From positions 1,896,001-1,960,000 of the forward strand of contig NZ_CP035088.1 in the NCBI RefSeq assembly GCF_004786035.1: 64,000 bases of DNA. Reading direction: 5' to 3'. The notes beneath the pieces were generated by a model. The model searched no databases. It saw only the letters and a program-made list of their open reading frames with translations, and was not told where the DNA came from. Position 1 is the first letter of the stretch, and every line of letters starts with the position of its first letter. The position numbers and the translations under genes are program-made. This DNA comes from Pseudomonas viciae (lineage in GTDB: Bacteria > Pseudomonadota > Gammaproteobacteria > Pseudomonadales > Pseudomonadaceae). This document shows, piece after piece, positions 9,420 through 18,876 of the stretch.

Positions 9420-9424
9420 GAAAG

Positions 9425-9886
9425 TCAGAGGCTGCCCTGCAAATTCCCGCGCAGTGCCTGCAGGTCCAGTTGCAGTTTTTTCAACTGCTCCAGGGTCTGG
9501 CCGCTGGCGGCGAGGATGCATTGGGGGATGTCGAGGGCCTTTTGCTGCAGGGCGCGGCCCTGTGCGGTGAGTTCGACAATCACCACGCGTTCGTCTTCAC
9601 GGCTGCGGGTGCGGCTCAGCAGGCCTTCGGCTTCCAGGCGCTTGAGCAGCGGGGTCAGCGAACCGGGGTCAGTGAGCAGGCGTGTGCTGATTTCACCGAC
9701 GGTCAATCCGTCCTTTTCCCACAACACCATCATCGCCAGGTATTGCGGATAAGTCAGGCCGAGGGCCTGTAGCAGCGGCTTGTAGACTTTGGTCATCAGC
9801 AGCGATGTGGAGTGCAGGGCGAAACAGACCTGGTTGTCGAGCAACAGGGCTTCGCAGGCTTCGGGGGTGTCGCGCGGGGTGCTCAT
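9425..9886 (-). CDS. ohrR: Peroxide-sensing MarR repressor OhrR
   Basis: MarR-family repressor of ohr that releases DNA when its reactive cysteine is oxidised by organic hydroperoxides. From ATG 9886 the product is 153 aa. C21 lies in DNQVCFALHS, the sensing-cysteine context of OhrR, and C123 in IPQCILAA could be the partner of a two-cysteine mechanism. The winged helix region includes LTDPGSLTPLLKRLEAEGLL and REDERVV. An ATG five codons earlier (9901) is also possible. It is tandem to ohr, and a paralogue of the same type (OspR) lies at 23241-23702. Confidence 0.93.
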   Translation of the reverse strand: MSTPRDTPEACEALLLDNQVCFALHSTSLLMTKVYKPLLQALGLTYPQYLAMMVLWEKDGLTVGEISTRLLTDPGSLTPLLKRLEAEGLLSRTRSREDERVVIVELTAQGRALQQKALDIPQCILAASGQTLEQLKKLQLDLQALRGNLQGSL

Positions 9887-10033
9887 GGCAAAAACCTTCA
9901 ATCAATGATCGTGACAAATCTAGCGGGCGAACCTTTAATGCGCCAGATAATTTTGACGTTCTGATCAGATGTTACGTTCCCCCGCTGGCGCCGACTGCGT
10001 AGGATAAGCGTCCTGATGAAAGGGGAATCGTCT

Positions 10034-10783
10034 GTGATCGAATTTGTAATTTTTGTGGCGTTCGGTGCCGTGTTAGGCACCCTTGGGGGATTGTTCGGCA
10101 TTGGTGGCGGCTTGATTGCAATTCCGGTGCTGGGCGTTTGGTTCGGCCTCGACCAGCAACTCGCCCAAGGTACGGCCCTGGTCATGGTGGTACCCAACGT
10201 GATGCTCGCGTTGTGGCGCTATCACCAGCGCAATCGCCTCGAGTTGCGCCATGTGCTACCGCTGGCTTGCATGGGTTTTTGCTTTGCCTGGTTGGGTTCG
10301 ATCTGGGCCGTGGGTATTGATGCAGAAAGCATGCGTATTGGCTTCGTGGCGTTCCTGATTGCCTTGACGATCTACAACCTTGTACGAATGTTCGCGGCCA
10401 CTGCCCCCGTGTCGGCGCAGATGCGTTATGGCTGGCCATGGCTCGCCGTGTTGGGAGCGGCATCCGGGACCATGGGCGGTTTGTTTGGTGTGGGTGGGGC
10501 CGTTGTCGCGACACCGATCCTGACCAGTGTGTTCGGCACTACCCAGGTGGTTGCCCAAGGCTTGTCCCTGGCGCTGGCCTTGCCCAGTACCGGCGTGACC
10601 CTCGCCACTTATGCGTTTCATCACGAGGTGGACTGGAGTATCGGCCTGCCGCTGGCGGTCGGTGGCCTGCTGAGCATCAGTTGGGGGGTGAAAGTTGCCC
10701 ACGCGCTGCCGGAGCGACTGCTGCGCGGGCTGTTCTGCGGTTTCCTGGTGGTCTGCGCGGTGCTGCTCGCCTTTAAAGTTTGA
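10034..10783 (+). CDS. TauE/SafE-family sulfite/organosulfur exporter-like permease
   Basis: Inner-membrane transporter family implicated in export of sulfite, sulfoacetate or related anions. About 250 residues with seven or eight hydrophobic segments. The duplicated glycine motif of the family is seen twice: GTLGGLFGIGGGLIAIPVL near the N-terminus and GTMGGLFGVGGAVVATPIL near residue 145. GTG 10034 is preferred because AAAGGGGAAT lies 7-16 bases upstream; an in-frame ATG at 10016 is possible. Its 3' end overlaps the convergent LysR gene by 11 bases. Substrate cannot be told from sequence. Confidence 0.85.
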   Translation: MIEFVIFVAFGAVLGTLGGLFGIGGGLIAIPVLGVWFGLDQQLAQGTALVMVVPNVMLALWRYHQRNRLELRHVLPLACMGFCFAWLGSIWAVGIDAESMRIGFVAFLIALTIYNLVRMFAATAPVSAQMRYGWPWLAVLGAASGTMGGLFGVGGAVVATPILTSVFGTTQVVAQGLSLALALPSTGVTLATYAFHHEVDWSIGLPLAVGGLLSISWGVKVAHALPERLLRGLFCGFLVVCAVLLAFKV

Positions 10784-11663
10784 AGCCTTCGACGATGTGT
10801 TCGGCCAGGCACTCGGTGATCGGCGACGGATTATGCAGGTTGCGGATCAACATGATGCTGGCCTCGGGCAGCTCCGGGAGGTCTTCGGCTTCGCCGAGCA
10901 CGCGCATGTCCGCGGGCAACAGGCTTTCCAGTTGTGCGGTGATCGCCAGGCCCGCGCCCACCACTGCCATGAGCGCCGACAAGCTGGAGCTGTTGTACGC
11001 CACGCGATAATCGCGGCCCATGGCATCCAGCGCATTGCAGGCCCATTGCCGACAGAAGCAGTCACTGTTGAACATCGCCAGTGGCAGCGGTGTTTTTTCA
11101 TGGACGTTGAAGCAGGCGGCTTCGGCCCAGACAAAGCGTTCCTTGCGCAGTAACTGGCCGATTTCGTCCCCCGGTTTACGGGTGACGATGGACAGGTCCA
11201 GGTCTTGGCGCTGCAGCAGCTGCTTGGACGATTCGCAGTGCACTTCAATTTCGATCAGCGGGTAGAACTGGGCGAAACGCTGGAGGATCCCCGGCAGGAA
11301 CCGCATCACATAATCGTCCGGCGTGCCGATGCGCACCGTGCCGACCATGTGCGGCTCGCGCAGGGTATTGAACACCTCGCTGTGCAGTTTGAGGATCCGC
11401 CGGGCGTAACCCAGCAGCACCTGGCCTTCGGCGGTGAGCTTGACCTGGCGACCGTCGCGCTCGAACAGCCGGCGCTGCAGCACATCTTCTTCCAGCCGCT
11501 TCATCTGCATGCTGACGGCCGACTGCGTGCGATTGACCAACTCACCGGCCCGAGTGAAGCCGCCCTGGTCAGCGATGGCGACAAAGGTGCGCAGTACTTC
11601 GGTATCGATGCTCGGGTAACTCGACAATTGATCAATCTCCGAGATGTATTGCATAAGAAACAT
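10773..11663 (-). CDS. LysR-type transcriptional regulator
   Basis: About 296 residues with an N-terminal winged helix-turn-helix (LRTFVAIADQGGFTRAGELV, then QSAVSMQMKRLEE) and a periplasmic-binding-protein-like effector domain beginning VRIGTPDDYVMRFLPGIL. ATG 11663 or 11654 are both plausible starts. The gene is divergent from the DUF1127 gene at 11725, an arrangement typical of a LysR regulator controlling its neighbour. The effector is unknown. Confidence 0.88.
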   Translation of the reverse strand: MFLMQYISEIDQLSSYPSIDTEVLRTFVAIADQGGFTRAGELVNRTQSAVSMQMKRLEEDVLQRRLFERDGRQVKLTAEGQVLLGYARRILKLHSEVFNTLREPHMVGTVRIGTPDDYVMRFLPGILQRFAQFYPLIEIEVHCESSKQLLQRQDLDLSIVTRKPGDEIGQLLRKERFVWAEAACFNVHEKTPLPLAMFNSDCFCRQWACNALDAMGRDYRVAYNSSSLSALMAVVGAGLAITAQLESLLPADMRVLGEAEDLPELPEASIMLIRNLHNPSPITECLAEHIVEGFKL

Positions 11664-11724
11664 TCGTTGGATTGATCTTAGCGTTAGCGTGAGACTTGAG
11701 CCATCCCCAACGGAGGACATCACG

Positions 11725-11943
11725 ATGAAAGGTCAAAAAGGATATCTACTGATAGACAAACTCTCCCACGGCTTTTCGGTCAGCGCCCTGCTGCACAAGT
11801 TTAGTCGCTGGTACGAATTGCACCATGAACGCGAACTGCTCGCCGGAATGAGCGACGAGGCGCTCAAGGACATTGGTGTCAGCCGTGCCGACGTGGAGCA
11901 GGAAGTGGTTCGGCCATTCTGGGATGACCCAATGCACAAATGA
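11725..11943 (+). CDS. DUF1127 small protein
   Basis: A 72-residue protein with the DUF1127 core near its C-terminus: WYELHHERELLAGMSDEALKDIGVSRADVE. DUF1127 proteins in other bacteria act as small RNA-binding or phosphate/carbon-metabolism regulators, but no role is known for this one. ATG 11725 has CGGAGG at 11711-11716. It is divergent from a LysR gene whose start is only about 60 bases away, so the shared region is the likely site of control. Confidence 0.88.
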   Translation: MKGQKGYLLIDKLSHGFSVSALLHKFSRWYELHHERELLAGMSDEALKDIGVSRADVEQEVVRPFWDDPMHK

Positions 11944-12007
11944 GCCATCCTTTCCTACACAAACCCCTTATTGGTGAGGTAGGTTGCGAGCAGACAAGGA
12001 GATCTTC

Positions 12008-13237
12008 ATGCCCGCGACTCAGTCCTTTACCCTCAAACAGGCCCGGCGTCTGGCGTTGTCCGCCCAAGGATTCGATGGGCGGTCATCGCCGGCTTCGGTG
12101 CAACCGGCGCGCCTCAACCGTCTGATCGAACGCCTCGGTGTCGTGCAGATCGACTCAGTCAATGCGTTGGTGCGCTCGCACTACCTCCCGCTGTTTTCCC
12201 GTCTTGGTCACTACAACCCCGATTTGCTCGATCAAGCTGCCTGGAGTCAGGGCCGACGTCGCACGCTGTTCGAATACTGGGGCCATGAAGCGTCGCTGCT
12301 GCCAATGTCCATGTATCCGCTGATGCGCTGGCGCATGAATCGTGCGTCCCGTGGCGAAGGTATTTATCAGCAGTTGGCGCGTTTTGGTCATGAACGCCGG
12401 GATGTCATTCGCCGCGTCCTGGCTTCGGTCCAGGAGCAGGGCGCCATTGGCGCGGGCAGCTTGTCCACGCGCCAGGAAAAGGCCGGACCCTGGTGGGACT
12501 GGAGCGTCGAAAAACACGCGTTGGAATGGCTGTTCGCCGCAGGTGAAGTCACGGTGGCGGGGCGGCGGGGTTTCGAGCGGCTCTACGATTTGCCGGAACG
12601 GGTACTCCCGGCCGCAGTCCTGCAGCAAGCGCTGCCCGACGAGGCCCAGGCTCAACGCGGCTTGCTGCTGCATGCCGCTGACGCCTTGGGCGTTGCCACC
12701 GAGAAAGACTTGCGCGACTACTTTCGCCTCGCTCCGGCTGACTGCCGTGGACGACTGGCCGAACTGGAAGAGGCCGGTGATCTGTGGCGTTGCCAGGTGC
12801 AGGGTTGGAAGCAACCGGCCTGGTGTCGACCCACCGTGAAAATCCCGCGCAAAGTGACGGCCAGCGCCTTGCTGTCGCCGTTCGATTCGCTGGTCTGGGA
12901 GCGCAGCCGTACCGAGCGGCTTTTCGATTTTCGCTATCGATTGGAGATTTACACCCCGGCTGACAAGCGGGTGTACGGCTACTACGTCTTGCCGTTCCTG
13001 CACAACGAACGCATCGCGGCGCGGGTCGATCTGCGGGCAGAGCGAGCCCTCGGGCGATTGGCGGTGCATGCCGTGCATGAGGAGGAGCCGGGGCTGGACG
13101 AGGAGGGGATACAGGCGTTGGCGATAAACCTGCGGCGCATGGCTGACTGGTTGGGGTTGGCGCGGGTTCAGTTGAATTGCCGGCGGGTGAGTGGGGTTCG
13201 GTTGGCGGTGGCGTTGGCTGAGATTGGTGGTGACTGA
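12008..13237 (+). CDS. ycaQ: Winged-helix DNA glycosylase, YcaQ (AlkX) family
   Basis: DNA repair glycosylase of the HTH_42 superfamily; E. coli YcaQ excises bulky and crosslinked alkylated bases. The 409-residue product has the N-terminal QARRLAL and, near residue 47, GVVQIDSVNALVRSHYLPL. The QID triplet there matches the catalytic Q-x-D motif of the YcaQ branch; the AlkZ branch has Q-x-Q. Other conserved blocks are FEYWGHEASLLP near 92 and LLSPFDSLVWERSRTERLF near 290. AAGGAG lies 6 bases upstream of ATG 12008. It is a single-gene unit, ending just before a REP pair. Confidence 0.88.
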   Translation: MPATQSFTLKQARRLALSAQGFDGRSSPASVQPARLNRLIERLGVVQIDSVNALVRSHYLPLFSRLGHYNPDLLDQAAWSQGRRRTLFEYWGHEASLLPMSMYPLMRWRMNRASRGEGIYQQLARFGHERRDVIRRVLASVQEQGAIGAGSLSTRQEKAGPWWDWSVEKHALEWLFAAGEVTVAGRRGFERLYDLPERVLPAAVLQQALPDEAQAQRGLLLHAADALGVATEKDLRDYFRLAPADCRGRLAELEEAGDLWRCQVQGWKQPAWCRPTVKIPRKVTASALLSPFDSLVWERSRTERLFDFRYRLEIYTPADKRVYGYYVLPFLHNERIAARVDLRAERALGRLAVHAVHEEEPGLDEEGIQALAINLRRMADWLGLARVQLNCRRVSGVRLAVALAEIGGD

Positions 13238-13246
13238 ACTGGCCTC

Positions 13247-13336
13247 TTCGCGAGCAAGCCCGCTCCCACATTGACTGCGTCGTTCACAAATATTGTGTTC
13301 ACCAGAGATCAAATGTGGGAGCGAGCTCGCTCGCGA
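13247..13336. repeat. REP pair
   Basis: TTCGCGAGCAAGCCCGCTCCCACA at the left and TGTGGGAGCGAGCTCGCTCGCGA at the right, inverted, between the convergent ycaQ and class II DAHP synthase genes. The two arms differ in their central hexamer. Confidence 0.88.
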
Positions 13337-13370
13337 TAGCAGTCCAACAGCCGACGAATGCCTTACTGAC

Positions 13371-14720
13371 TCACCGCCGAACCTGCTTCAACGTCTCGGC
13401 AATCAAGAACGCCAATTCCAGCGACTGATCGGCGTTCATCCGCGGGTCGCAGTGGGTGTGGTAGCGGTCCGATAGTCCGTCTTCGGTGATCGGTCGCGCG
13501 CCGCCGATGCATTCGGTGACGTTCTGCCCGGTCATCTCGATGTGAATCCCGCCGGCATAGGTGCCTTCGGCCTGGTGGACCTGGAAGAACTGCTTCACTT
13601 CGCCGAGGATCTGCGCGAAGTCCCGGGTCTTGTAGCCGCTGCTGGCCTTGATGGTGTTGCCGTGCATCGGGTCGGAGCTCCACAGCACCTGCTTGCCTTC
13701 GCGCTGCACGGCGCGCAACAGCGGCGGCAGGTGCTCGCCGACCTTGTTTGCGCCCATCCGCGCGATCAGGTTCAGCCGGCCCGGGTCGTTGTCCGGGTTG
13801 AGCACGTCGATCAGGCGGATCAGATCGTCGGGGTCCATGGTCGGCCCGACCTTGACCCCGATCGGGTTGTTCACCCCACGCAGGAATTCCACATGGGCAC
13901 CGTCCAATTGACGGGTGCGGTCGCCGATCCACAGCATGTGGGCCGAGCAGTCGTAGTATTCGTTGGTCAGGCTGTCACGGCGCACGAAGGCTTCTTCGTA
14001 ATTGAGCAGCAGCGCTTCGTGGGCGGTGAAGAAGCTGGTCTCGCGCAGTTGCGGCGAGCTGTCCATGCCGCAAGCGCGCATGAAGGCCAGGGTTTCGTCG
14101 ATGCGGTCGGCCAGGTGGCTGTACTTTTCCGCCAGGGCCGAATTGGCGATGAAATCCAGATTCCACTTGTGCACCTGGTGCAGATCGGCGAACCCGCCCT
14201 GGGCGAACGCTCGCAACAAGTTCAGCGTGGCAGTGGACTGGTGGTAGGACTGCAGCAGCCGCTCCGGGTCTGGTACACGGCTTTTCTCGTCGAAACCGAT
14301 GCCGTTGACGATGTCGCCCCGGTAGGCCGGTAGGGTCACACCATCAATGGTCTCATCGTTGGCCGAGCGCGGCTTGGCGAACTGGCCGGCCATGCGCCCA
14401 ACCTTGACCACCGGGCAACCGGCGGCAAAGGTCATGACGATCGCCATTTGCAGCAACACCTTGAAAGTGTCGCGAATCTTCGCCGCCGAGAACTCGGCAA
14501 AGCTTTCGGCGCAGTCGCCGCCCTGTAGCAGGAAGGCCCGGCCCTGGGTCACCTCGGCGAACTGACGGCGCAACTCCCGGGCTTCACCGGCAAACACCAG
14601 TGGCGGATAACTGGCCAGGGTCTGCTCCACCTGCAACAGATGCGCTGCATCGGGGTACCGGGGTTGTTGCTGGATCGGCAGGGCGCGCCAGCTTTCAGGG
14701 CTCCAGGGTTGGCTCATCAT
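13371..14720 (-). CDS. Class II DAHP synthase
   Basis: Plant-type (AroA-II) 3-deoxy-7-phosphoheptulonate synthase, catalysing the same reaction as the class I enzyme at the left edge but from an unrelated sequence family. The 449 aa match the family length. Signatures seen: [11 protein letters not shown] near residue 66, [15 protein letters not shown] near 105, [14 protein letters not shown] near 265, GVKVGPT near 288, [10 protein letters not shown] near 350 and [18 protein letters not shown] near 391. Starts at 14720 and 14717 are both possible. In P. aeruginosa class II enzymes serve primary or phenazine metabolism; no phenazine genes are seen here. Confidence 0.95.
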   Translation of the reverse strand: MMSQPWSPESWRALPIQQQPRYPDAAHLLQVEQTLASYPPLVFAGEARELRRQFAEVTQGRAFLLQGGDCAESFAEFSAAKIRDTFKVLLQMAIVMTFAAGCPVVKVGRMAGQFAKPRSANDETIDGVTLPAYRGDIVNGIGFDEKSRVPDPERLLQSYHQSTATLNLLRAFAQGGFADLHQVHKWNLDFIANSALAEKYSHLADRIDETLAFMRACGMDSSPQLRETSFFTAHEALLLNYEEAFVRRDSLTNEYYDCSAHMLWIGDRTRQLDGAHVEFLRGVNNPIGVKVGPTMDPDDLIRLIDVLNPDNDPGRLNLIARMGANKVGEHLPPLLRAVQREGKQVLWSSDPMHGNTIKASSGYKTRDFAQILGEVKQFFQVHQAEGTYAGGIHIEMTGQNVTECIGGARPITEDGLSDRYHTHCDPRMNADQSLELAFLIAETLKQVRR

Positions 14721-14872
14721 GATCTCTAAGGTGATTTAAGCTCGGGTGGCCATGTTATCAGCAATTAGTGCGTGACCTGTTTGTGTCGCTTCGCGGACAA
14801 TTGCACCTTTGCCCAGTTTGCGCATAGGTTCAACGGGTTGCTGCAGTCGTCCGGTTACCATCAGGAGATGAA

Positions 14873-15628
14873 ATGACAGAGGAGCGCGTCGAGCATCTGC
14901 TCGCCGAGGTGCATGACGAGTTCGGCATGATCCGCGTACTCGAAGTGGCCGATTACCGGTTTCTTGAATTCGGTGATGCCATCGAGCAGAGCTGCGTGTT
15001 CACGGCTGATCCGAGCTGGCTCGAATACGATTACACCCGTGCGATGCTGATCGGTGCGCTGTGCCATGAGCAGCCGGAGAGTGCGTTGTTCCTGGGGCTG
15101 GGGGCGGGGACGCTGACCCAGGCCTGCCTCAAGTTCCTGCCGCTGGAAGATGTCGAGGCCATCGAACTGCGCCCCGATGTGCCGCGCCTGGCCATCGAGT
15201 ACCTGGGGTTGGACGACGATCCGCGGCTGTACATCCGCGTCGGCGATGCCCTGGAACTGCTGGAAACCGCCGAGCCGGCGGACCTGATTTTCGTCGACCT
15301 TTATACCGATGTGGGCCCTGGCGTCGGGCACCTGGCCTGGGGTTTCCTGGAAAACTGCCAGAAACGCCTCAACCCGGGCGGCTGGCTGGTGATCAACCAG
15401 TGGGCCACCGACGATGGCAAACCGTTGGGCGCGGCATTGCTGCGTGGCCTGTACCATCGTCATTACTGGGAGCTGCCGGTGAAGGAGGGCAATGTGATCC
15501 TGATCGTGCCGGCTGACCTGGACCAGTCGCTGGACATGCAAGGCCTGGTGGCCCGGGCTGAAGGGCTGGCACCGCGATTGGGTTATTCGCTGCAGTCGTT
15601 GATCAAGGCGATCCGGCCGGCGACTTGA
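14873..15628 (+). CDS. Spermidine synthase-like methyltransferase-fold protein
   Basis: A 251-residue Rossmann-fold protein resembling spermidine synthases. The glycine-rich nucleotide-type motif LFLGLGAGTLTQACL is near residue 69, followed by VEAIELRPDVPRLA (an acidic residue after strand 2) and LIFVDLYTDVGPG near 140, with WLVINQWATDD further on. It lacks the complete polyamine-binding residues I would expect of SpeE, so a different acceptor is possible. AGGAGATGAA precedes the ATG. It is divergent from the class II DAHP synthase across 152 bases. Confidence 0.75.
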   Translation: MTEERVEHLLAEVHDEFGMIRVLEVADYRFLEFGDAIEQSCVFTADPSWLEYDYTRAMLIGALCHEQPESALFLGLGAGTLTQACLKFLPLEDVEAIELRPDVPRLAIEYLGLDDDPRLYIRVGDALELLETAEPADLIFVDLYTDVGPGVGHLAWGFLENCQKRLNPGGWLVINQWATDDGKPLGAALLRGLYHRHYWELPVKEGNVILIVPADLDQSLDMQGLVARAEGLAPRLGYSLQSLIKAIRPAT

Positions 15629-15654
15629 AACACGTTCAGGGTGTGACAACCCCA

Positions 15655-15743
15655 CTGTGGGAGCAAAGCTTGCTCGCGCGCAGACACTGCGATTCCCGCA
15701 AGTACTGAGTTGAGTTCATCGCGAGCAAGCTTTGCTCCCACAG
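15655..15743. repeat. REP pair, AAGCTT type
   Basis: TGTGGGAGCAAAGCTTGCTCGCG at the left and CGCGAGCAAGCTTTGCTCCCACAG at the right, inverted. It follows the spermidine synthase-like gene. Confidence 0.88.
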
Positions 15744-16116
15744 GTAAAGATGAACCGTTTTAGCATCCCGCCCCCGCAGCGCCGGGCCTTTGCGAAACAG
15801 ACGATTCTGCAGTGATCCCCAAAGCCTGTGGCAGAGAGCCATATACCGGGCTTTTCCGATAAAAAAAGCTCCCTTTTTGGGCAAATTCCGGTATAGTGCG
15901 CGCCGGCCTTTAGCCGGGCCGCGTCAAGGTAGCGCAATTCCCCGAAGCCAGCTTCGGTTGCATGTCCGCACAACGGATGCTTCCACGACGTTCTTATTCA
16001 TTCATTCGTTTTCGCAAATCCCCGCCGACAAAGCAGCCAGGGCGACTCTTGAGTCTCAACACGGCACGCGCAGCTTTGGAGCATGGGTCTTTGCGGATGC
16101 ACTTAGAGGCAGACCC
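15744..16116 (+). promoter_or_regulatory. Long leader region of deaD
   Basis: No gene is seen in the 373 bases before deaD. An AT-rich segment (A run at 15861-15867) is followed by TATAGT at 15892-15897, a plausible -10 without a clear -35. A start near 15904 would give a 5' leader of about 210 bases, rich in short inverted repeats. Long leaders are usual for cold-induced DEAD-box helicase genes, but regulation is inferred. Confidence 0.45.
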
Positions 16117-17790
16117 ATGACCCAGGAAACCGGCGGCTTCGCCGCTTTTAATCTTAATCCGAACATTCTTGCAGCCGTCACCGCGACCGGCTACGAAGAA
16201 CCTTCGGCGATTCAGCAGCAATCGATCCCGATCATCATGGCCGGCCACGACATGATTGGCCAGGCGCAAACCGGTACGGGTAAAACCGCTGCGTTCGCCC
16301 TGCCGATCCTGCATCGCATCGATCCTGCCAAGCGCGAGCCGCAAGCCCTGATCCTGGCGCCAACCCGCGAGTTGGCGCTGCAAGTAGCAACCGCTTTCGA
16401 AACCTACGCCAAGCAAATGCCCGGCGTTACCGTTGTGGCCGTCTACGGTGGTGCCCCGATGGGCCCACAACTGAAAGCCATCCGTAATGGCGCCCAGATC
16501 GTGGTCGCCACTCCGGGTCGTCTGTGCGACCACCTGCGTCGTGACGAAAAAGTTCTGGCTACCGTGAACCATCTGGTTCTCGACGAAGCCGACGAAATGC
16601 TCAAGCTGGGTTTCATGGATGACCTGGAAGTCATCTTCAAGGCCTTGCCAGCGACCCGTCAGACTGTACTGTTCTCGGCCACCCTGCCGCAGTCGATCCG
16701 TGCCATTGCCGAGCGCCACCTGCGCGATCCGCAACACGTGAAGATCCAGACCAAGACCCAGACCGTTACCGCGATCGAGCAGGCTCACCTGCTGGTTCAC
16801 GCTGACCAGAAGACCTCGGCTGTATTGAGCCTGCTGGAAGTCGAGGATTTCGACGCCCTGATCATGTTCGTGCGCACCAAGCAAGCGACCCTGGACCTGG
16901 CCAGTGCCCTGGAAGCCAAAGGCTACAAAGCCGCTGCGCTGAACGGTGACATCGCCCAGAACCAGCGTGAGCGCGTGATCGAGTCCCTCAAGGATGGCCG
17001 TCTGGACATCGTTGTGGCAACCGACGTCGCCGCCCGCGGCCTGGACGTTCCGCGCATCACCCACGTGTTCAACGTGGACATGCCGTACGATCCGGAATCC
17101 TACGTTCACCGTATCGGCCGTACTGGCCGTGCCGGTCGCGAAGGTCGTGCACTGCTGCTGGTCACCCCGCGTGAGCGCCGCATGCTGCAAGTGATCGAGC
17201 GTGTGACCGGTCAGAAGGTGGCTGAAGTTCGCCTGCCGGATGCCCAGGCCGTTCTCGATGCCCGCATCAAGAAACTGACCAACAGCTTGTCGCCGCTGGT
17301 GGCTGACGCCGAATCGACCCACGGTGATCTGCTCGATCGCCTGACCGCCGACATCGGTTGCACCCCGCGTGCCCTGGCCGCCGCACTGCTGCGCAAGGCC
17401 ACCAATGGCCAGGCGCTGACCCTGGCTGCGATCGAGAAGGAACGTCCTCTGGTGCCGAACAACGCACCGCGTGGCGACCGTCCTGAGCGTACCGGTGACC
17501 GTCCGGACCGTGGTGATCGCGAGCGTCGTGCGCCGATCCCGCTGGCCGAAGGCCGTGCTCGTTGCCGTACCGCGCTGGGTGCCCGTGACGGCATCGCAGC
17601 CAAGAACCTGCTGGGTGCCATCCTCAACGAAGGCGGCCTGGCGCGTGAAGCCATCGGTCGCATTCAAGTGCGTGACAGCTTCAGCCTGGTGGAACTGCCG
17701 GAAGATGGTCTGGAGAAATTGCTGACCAAACTGAAGGACACCCGTGTGGCCGGCAAGCAGCTCAAACTGCGTCGCTATCGCGAAGATTGA
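16117..17790 (+). CDS. deaD: DEAD-box ATP-dependent RNA helicase DeaD/CsdA
   Basis: RNA helicase that unwinds structured RNA, assisting ribosome assembly and mRNA turnover in the cold. The 557-residue protein carries the full motif set: QTGTGKT (I), PTRELALQ (Ia), TPGRL (Ib), DEADEML (II), SATLP (III), ATDVAARGLD (V) and HRIGRTGRAGR (VI). An arginine-rich linker follows near 450-475, then a C-terminal DbpA-type RNA-binding domain. ATG 16117 begins MTQETGGFAAF; the open frame continues 5' as leader. It ends in a good terminator at 17819. Confidence 0.97.
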   Translation: MTQETGGFAAFNLNPNILAAVTATGYEEPSAIQQQSIPIIMAGHDMIGQAQTGTGKTAAFALPILHRIDPAKREPQALILAPTRELALQVATAFETYAKQMPGVTVVAVYGGAPMGPQLKAIRNGAQIVVATPGRLCDHLRRDEKVLATVNHLVLDEADEMLKLGFMDDLEVIFKALPATRQTVLFSATLPQSIRAIAERHLRDPQHVKIQTKTQTVTAIEQAHLLVHADQKTSAVLSLLEVEDFDALIMFVRTKQATLDLASALEAKGYKAAALNGDIAQNQRERVIESLKDGRLDIVVATDVAARGLDVPRITHVFNVDMPYDPESYVHRIGRTGRAGREGRALLLVTPRERRMLQVIERVTGQKVAEVRLPDAQAVLDARIKKLTNSLSPLVADAESTHGDLLDRLTADIGCTPRALAAALLRKATNGQALTLAAIEKERPLVPNNAPRGDRPERTGDRPDRGDRERRAPIPLAEGRARCRTALGARDGIAAKNLLGAILNEGGLAREAIGRIQVRDSFSLVELPEDGLEKLLTKLKDTRVAGKQLKLRRYRED

Positions 17791-17818
17791 TCGGCTTGCG
17801 GGCTGATTGATCGAACAT

Positions 17819-17850
17819 AAAAAATCCCCGACTGGTTCGGGGATTTTTTT
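17819..17850 (+). terminator. Terminator of deaD
   Basis: AAAAAATCCCCGA, loop CTGG, TTCGGGGATTTTTT: a near-perfect stem with a T tract, 28 bases after the stop codon. Confidence 0.92.
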
Positions 17851-17892
17851 GCCTGTCGTTTGGGGTTTCTTCAGGTTGACTGGCGTTGCCTC

Positions 17893-17985
17893 ATTCGCGA
17901 GCGAGCCCGCTCCCACACCGGACTACGGTGCGCACAGAGGCAGTGTTCACCGCAATCACCTGTGGGAGCGGGCTTGCTCACGAAT
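17893..17985. repeat. REP pair
   Basis: ATTCGCGAGCGAGCCCGCTCCCACA and TGTGGGAGCGGGCTTGCTCACGAAT face each other, with one mismatch in the outer arm. It lies between the convergent deaD and ygiD genes. Confidence 0.87.
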
Positions 17986-18005
17986 GCAGCGACTCGGTCT
18001 ATCTG

Positions 18006-18773
18006 TCAGTCAAACCGATAGATATCCATCCCCAACGTCCCCATCGTGAACCCCGTATGGGCAACACTGAATTTCCCTCCCGCACCCCGGGCGAAATACA
18101 GCGGCAACAGATGCTCGTCACTGGGGTGGCTGCGCACGGCGTTCGGCGCCTGGTGCCGGTAATCATGCAGCGTGGCCTCATCGTTGGCCGCCAGTTGCTC
18201 CACCATCCAGTCACGAAAGGCTTTCGCCCAGGGCTCGATGCTTTCAGGGCCGGCGTTCCAGTCCAGGTCGCGCAAGTTGTGGGTGATGCTGCCAGAGCCG
18301 ATCAGCAGGACGCCCTGCTGGCGCAGGCTCGCCAGGGCATGGCCGACTTGCGTCTGCAATGCCGGTCCCTGGCGGCTGGGCAGGGAGATCTGCACCACCG
18401 GGATGTCGGCCTCCGGATACATCAAGGACAGTGGCACCCAGACGCCGTGATCGGACGGCCGTTGAGGGTCGAGGCGTGTCGGCAGGTGCGCGGCGTTGAG
18501 CAGGTCTGCTACTTGCGCCGCCAGCTGCGGGTCGCCCGGCGCGGGGTACTGCACCTCGTACAACGCCGCTGGGAAGCCGCCGAAGTCGTGCCAGGTGGGT
18601 GGTTGCGGGTTCGCGCTGACCAACAGTTCACTGCTTTCCCAGTGGGCGGACACGATGACGATGGCGCTGGGGCGGGGCAGTTGAGCGGCCAGGCGAGCCA
18701 GCGCCGGGCCACTGTCGCCGGGTTCCAGGGCCAACATCGGTGAACCATGGGAGATAAACAGGCTGGGCAGCAT
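18006..18773 (-). CDS. ygiD: YgiD-like class III extradiol dioxygenase (DODA type)
   Basis: A 255-residue member of the LigB superfamily; E. coli YgiD has 4,5-DOPA extradiol dioxygenase activity. Metal-ligand histidines appear in the expected settings: LFISHGSPM near residue 9, IVSAHWES near 43, SDHGVWVPL near 107 and ITHNLRDLDW near 163. No aromatic catabolic genes are nearby, so the natural substrate is open. It is transcribed divergently from tpm across about 100 AT-rich bases. Confidence 0.88.
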   Translation of the reverse strand: MLPSLFISHGSPMLALEPGDSGPALARLAAQLPRPSAIVIVSAHWESSELLVSANPQPPTWHDFGGFPAALYEVQYPAPGDPQLAAQVADLLNAAHLPTRLDPQRPSDHGVWVPLSLMYPEADIPVVQISLPSRQGPALQTQVGHALASLRQQGVLLIGSGSITHNLRDLDWNAGPESIEPWAKAFRDWMVEQLAANDEATLHDYRHQAPNAVRSHPSDEHLLPLYFARGAGGKFSVAHTGFTMGTLGMDIYRFD

Positions 18774-18876
18774 GAACAGGCTCCTGAGCGTTAAGATGTT
18801 GTCATCTTCCGCCAGGTCAATGATCTAAATCTAATATAAGTTTTAGCCCGTTTTGATCGAATTTTTGGAGCGAATC

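Noticed and set aside
15994..17916. A 640-codon minus-strand open frame opposite deaD
   Set aside because: deaD has all helicase motifs on the plus strand. The antisense frame is a codon-bias shadow.
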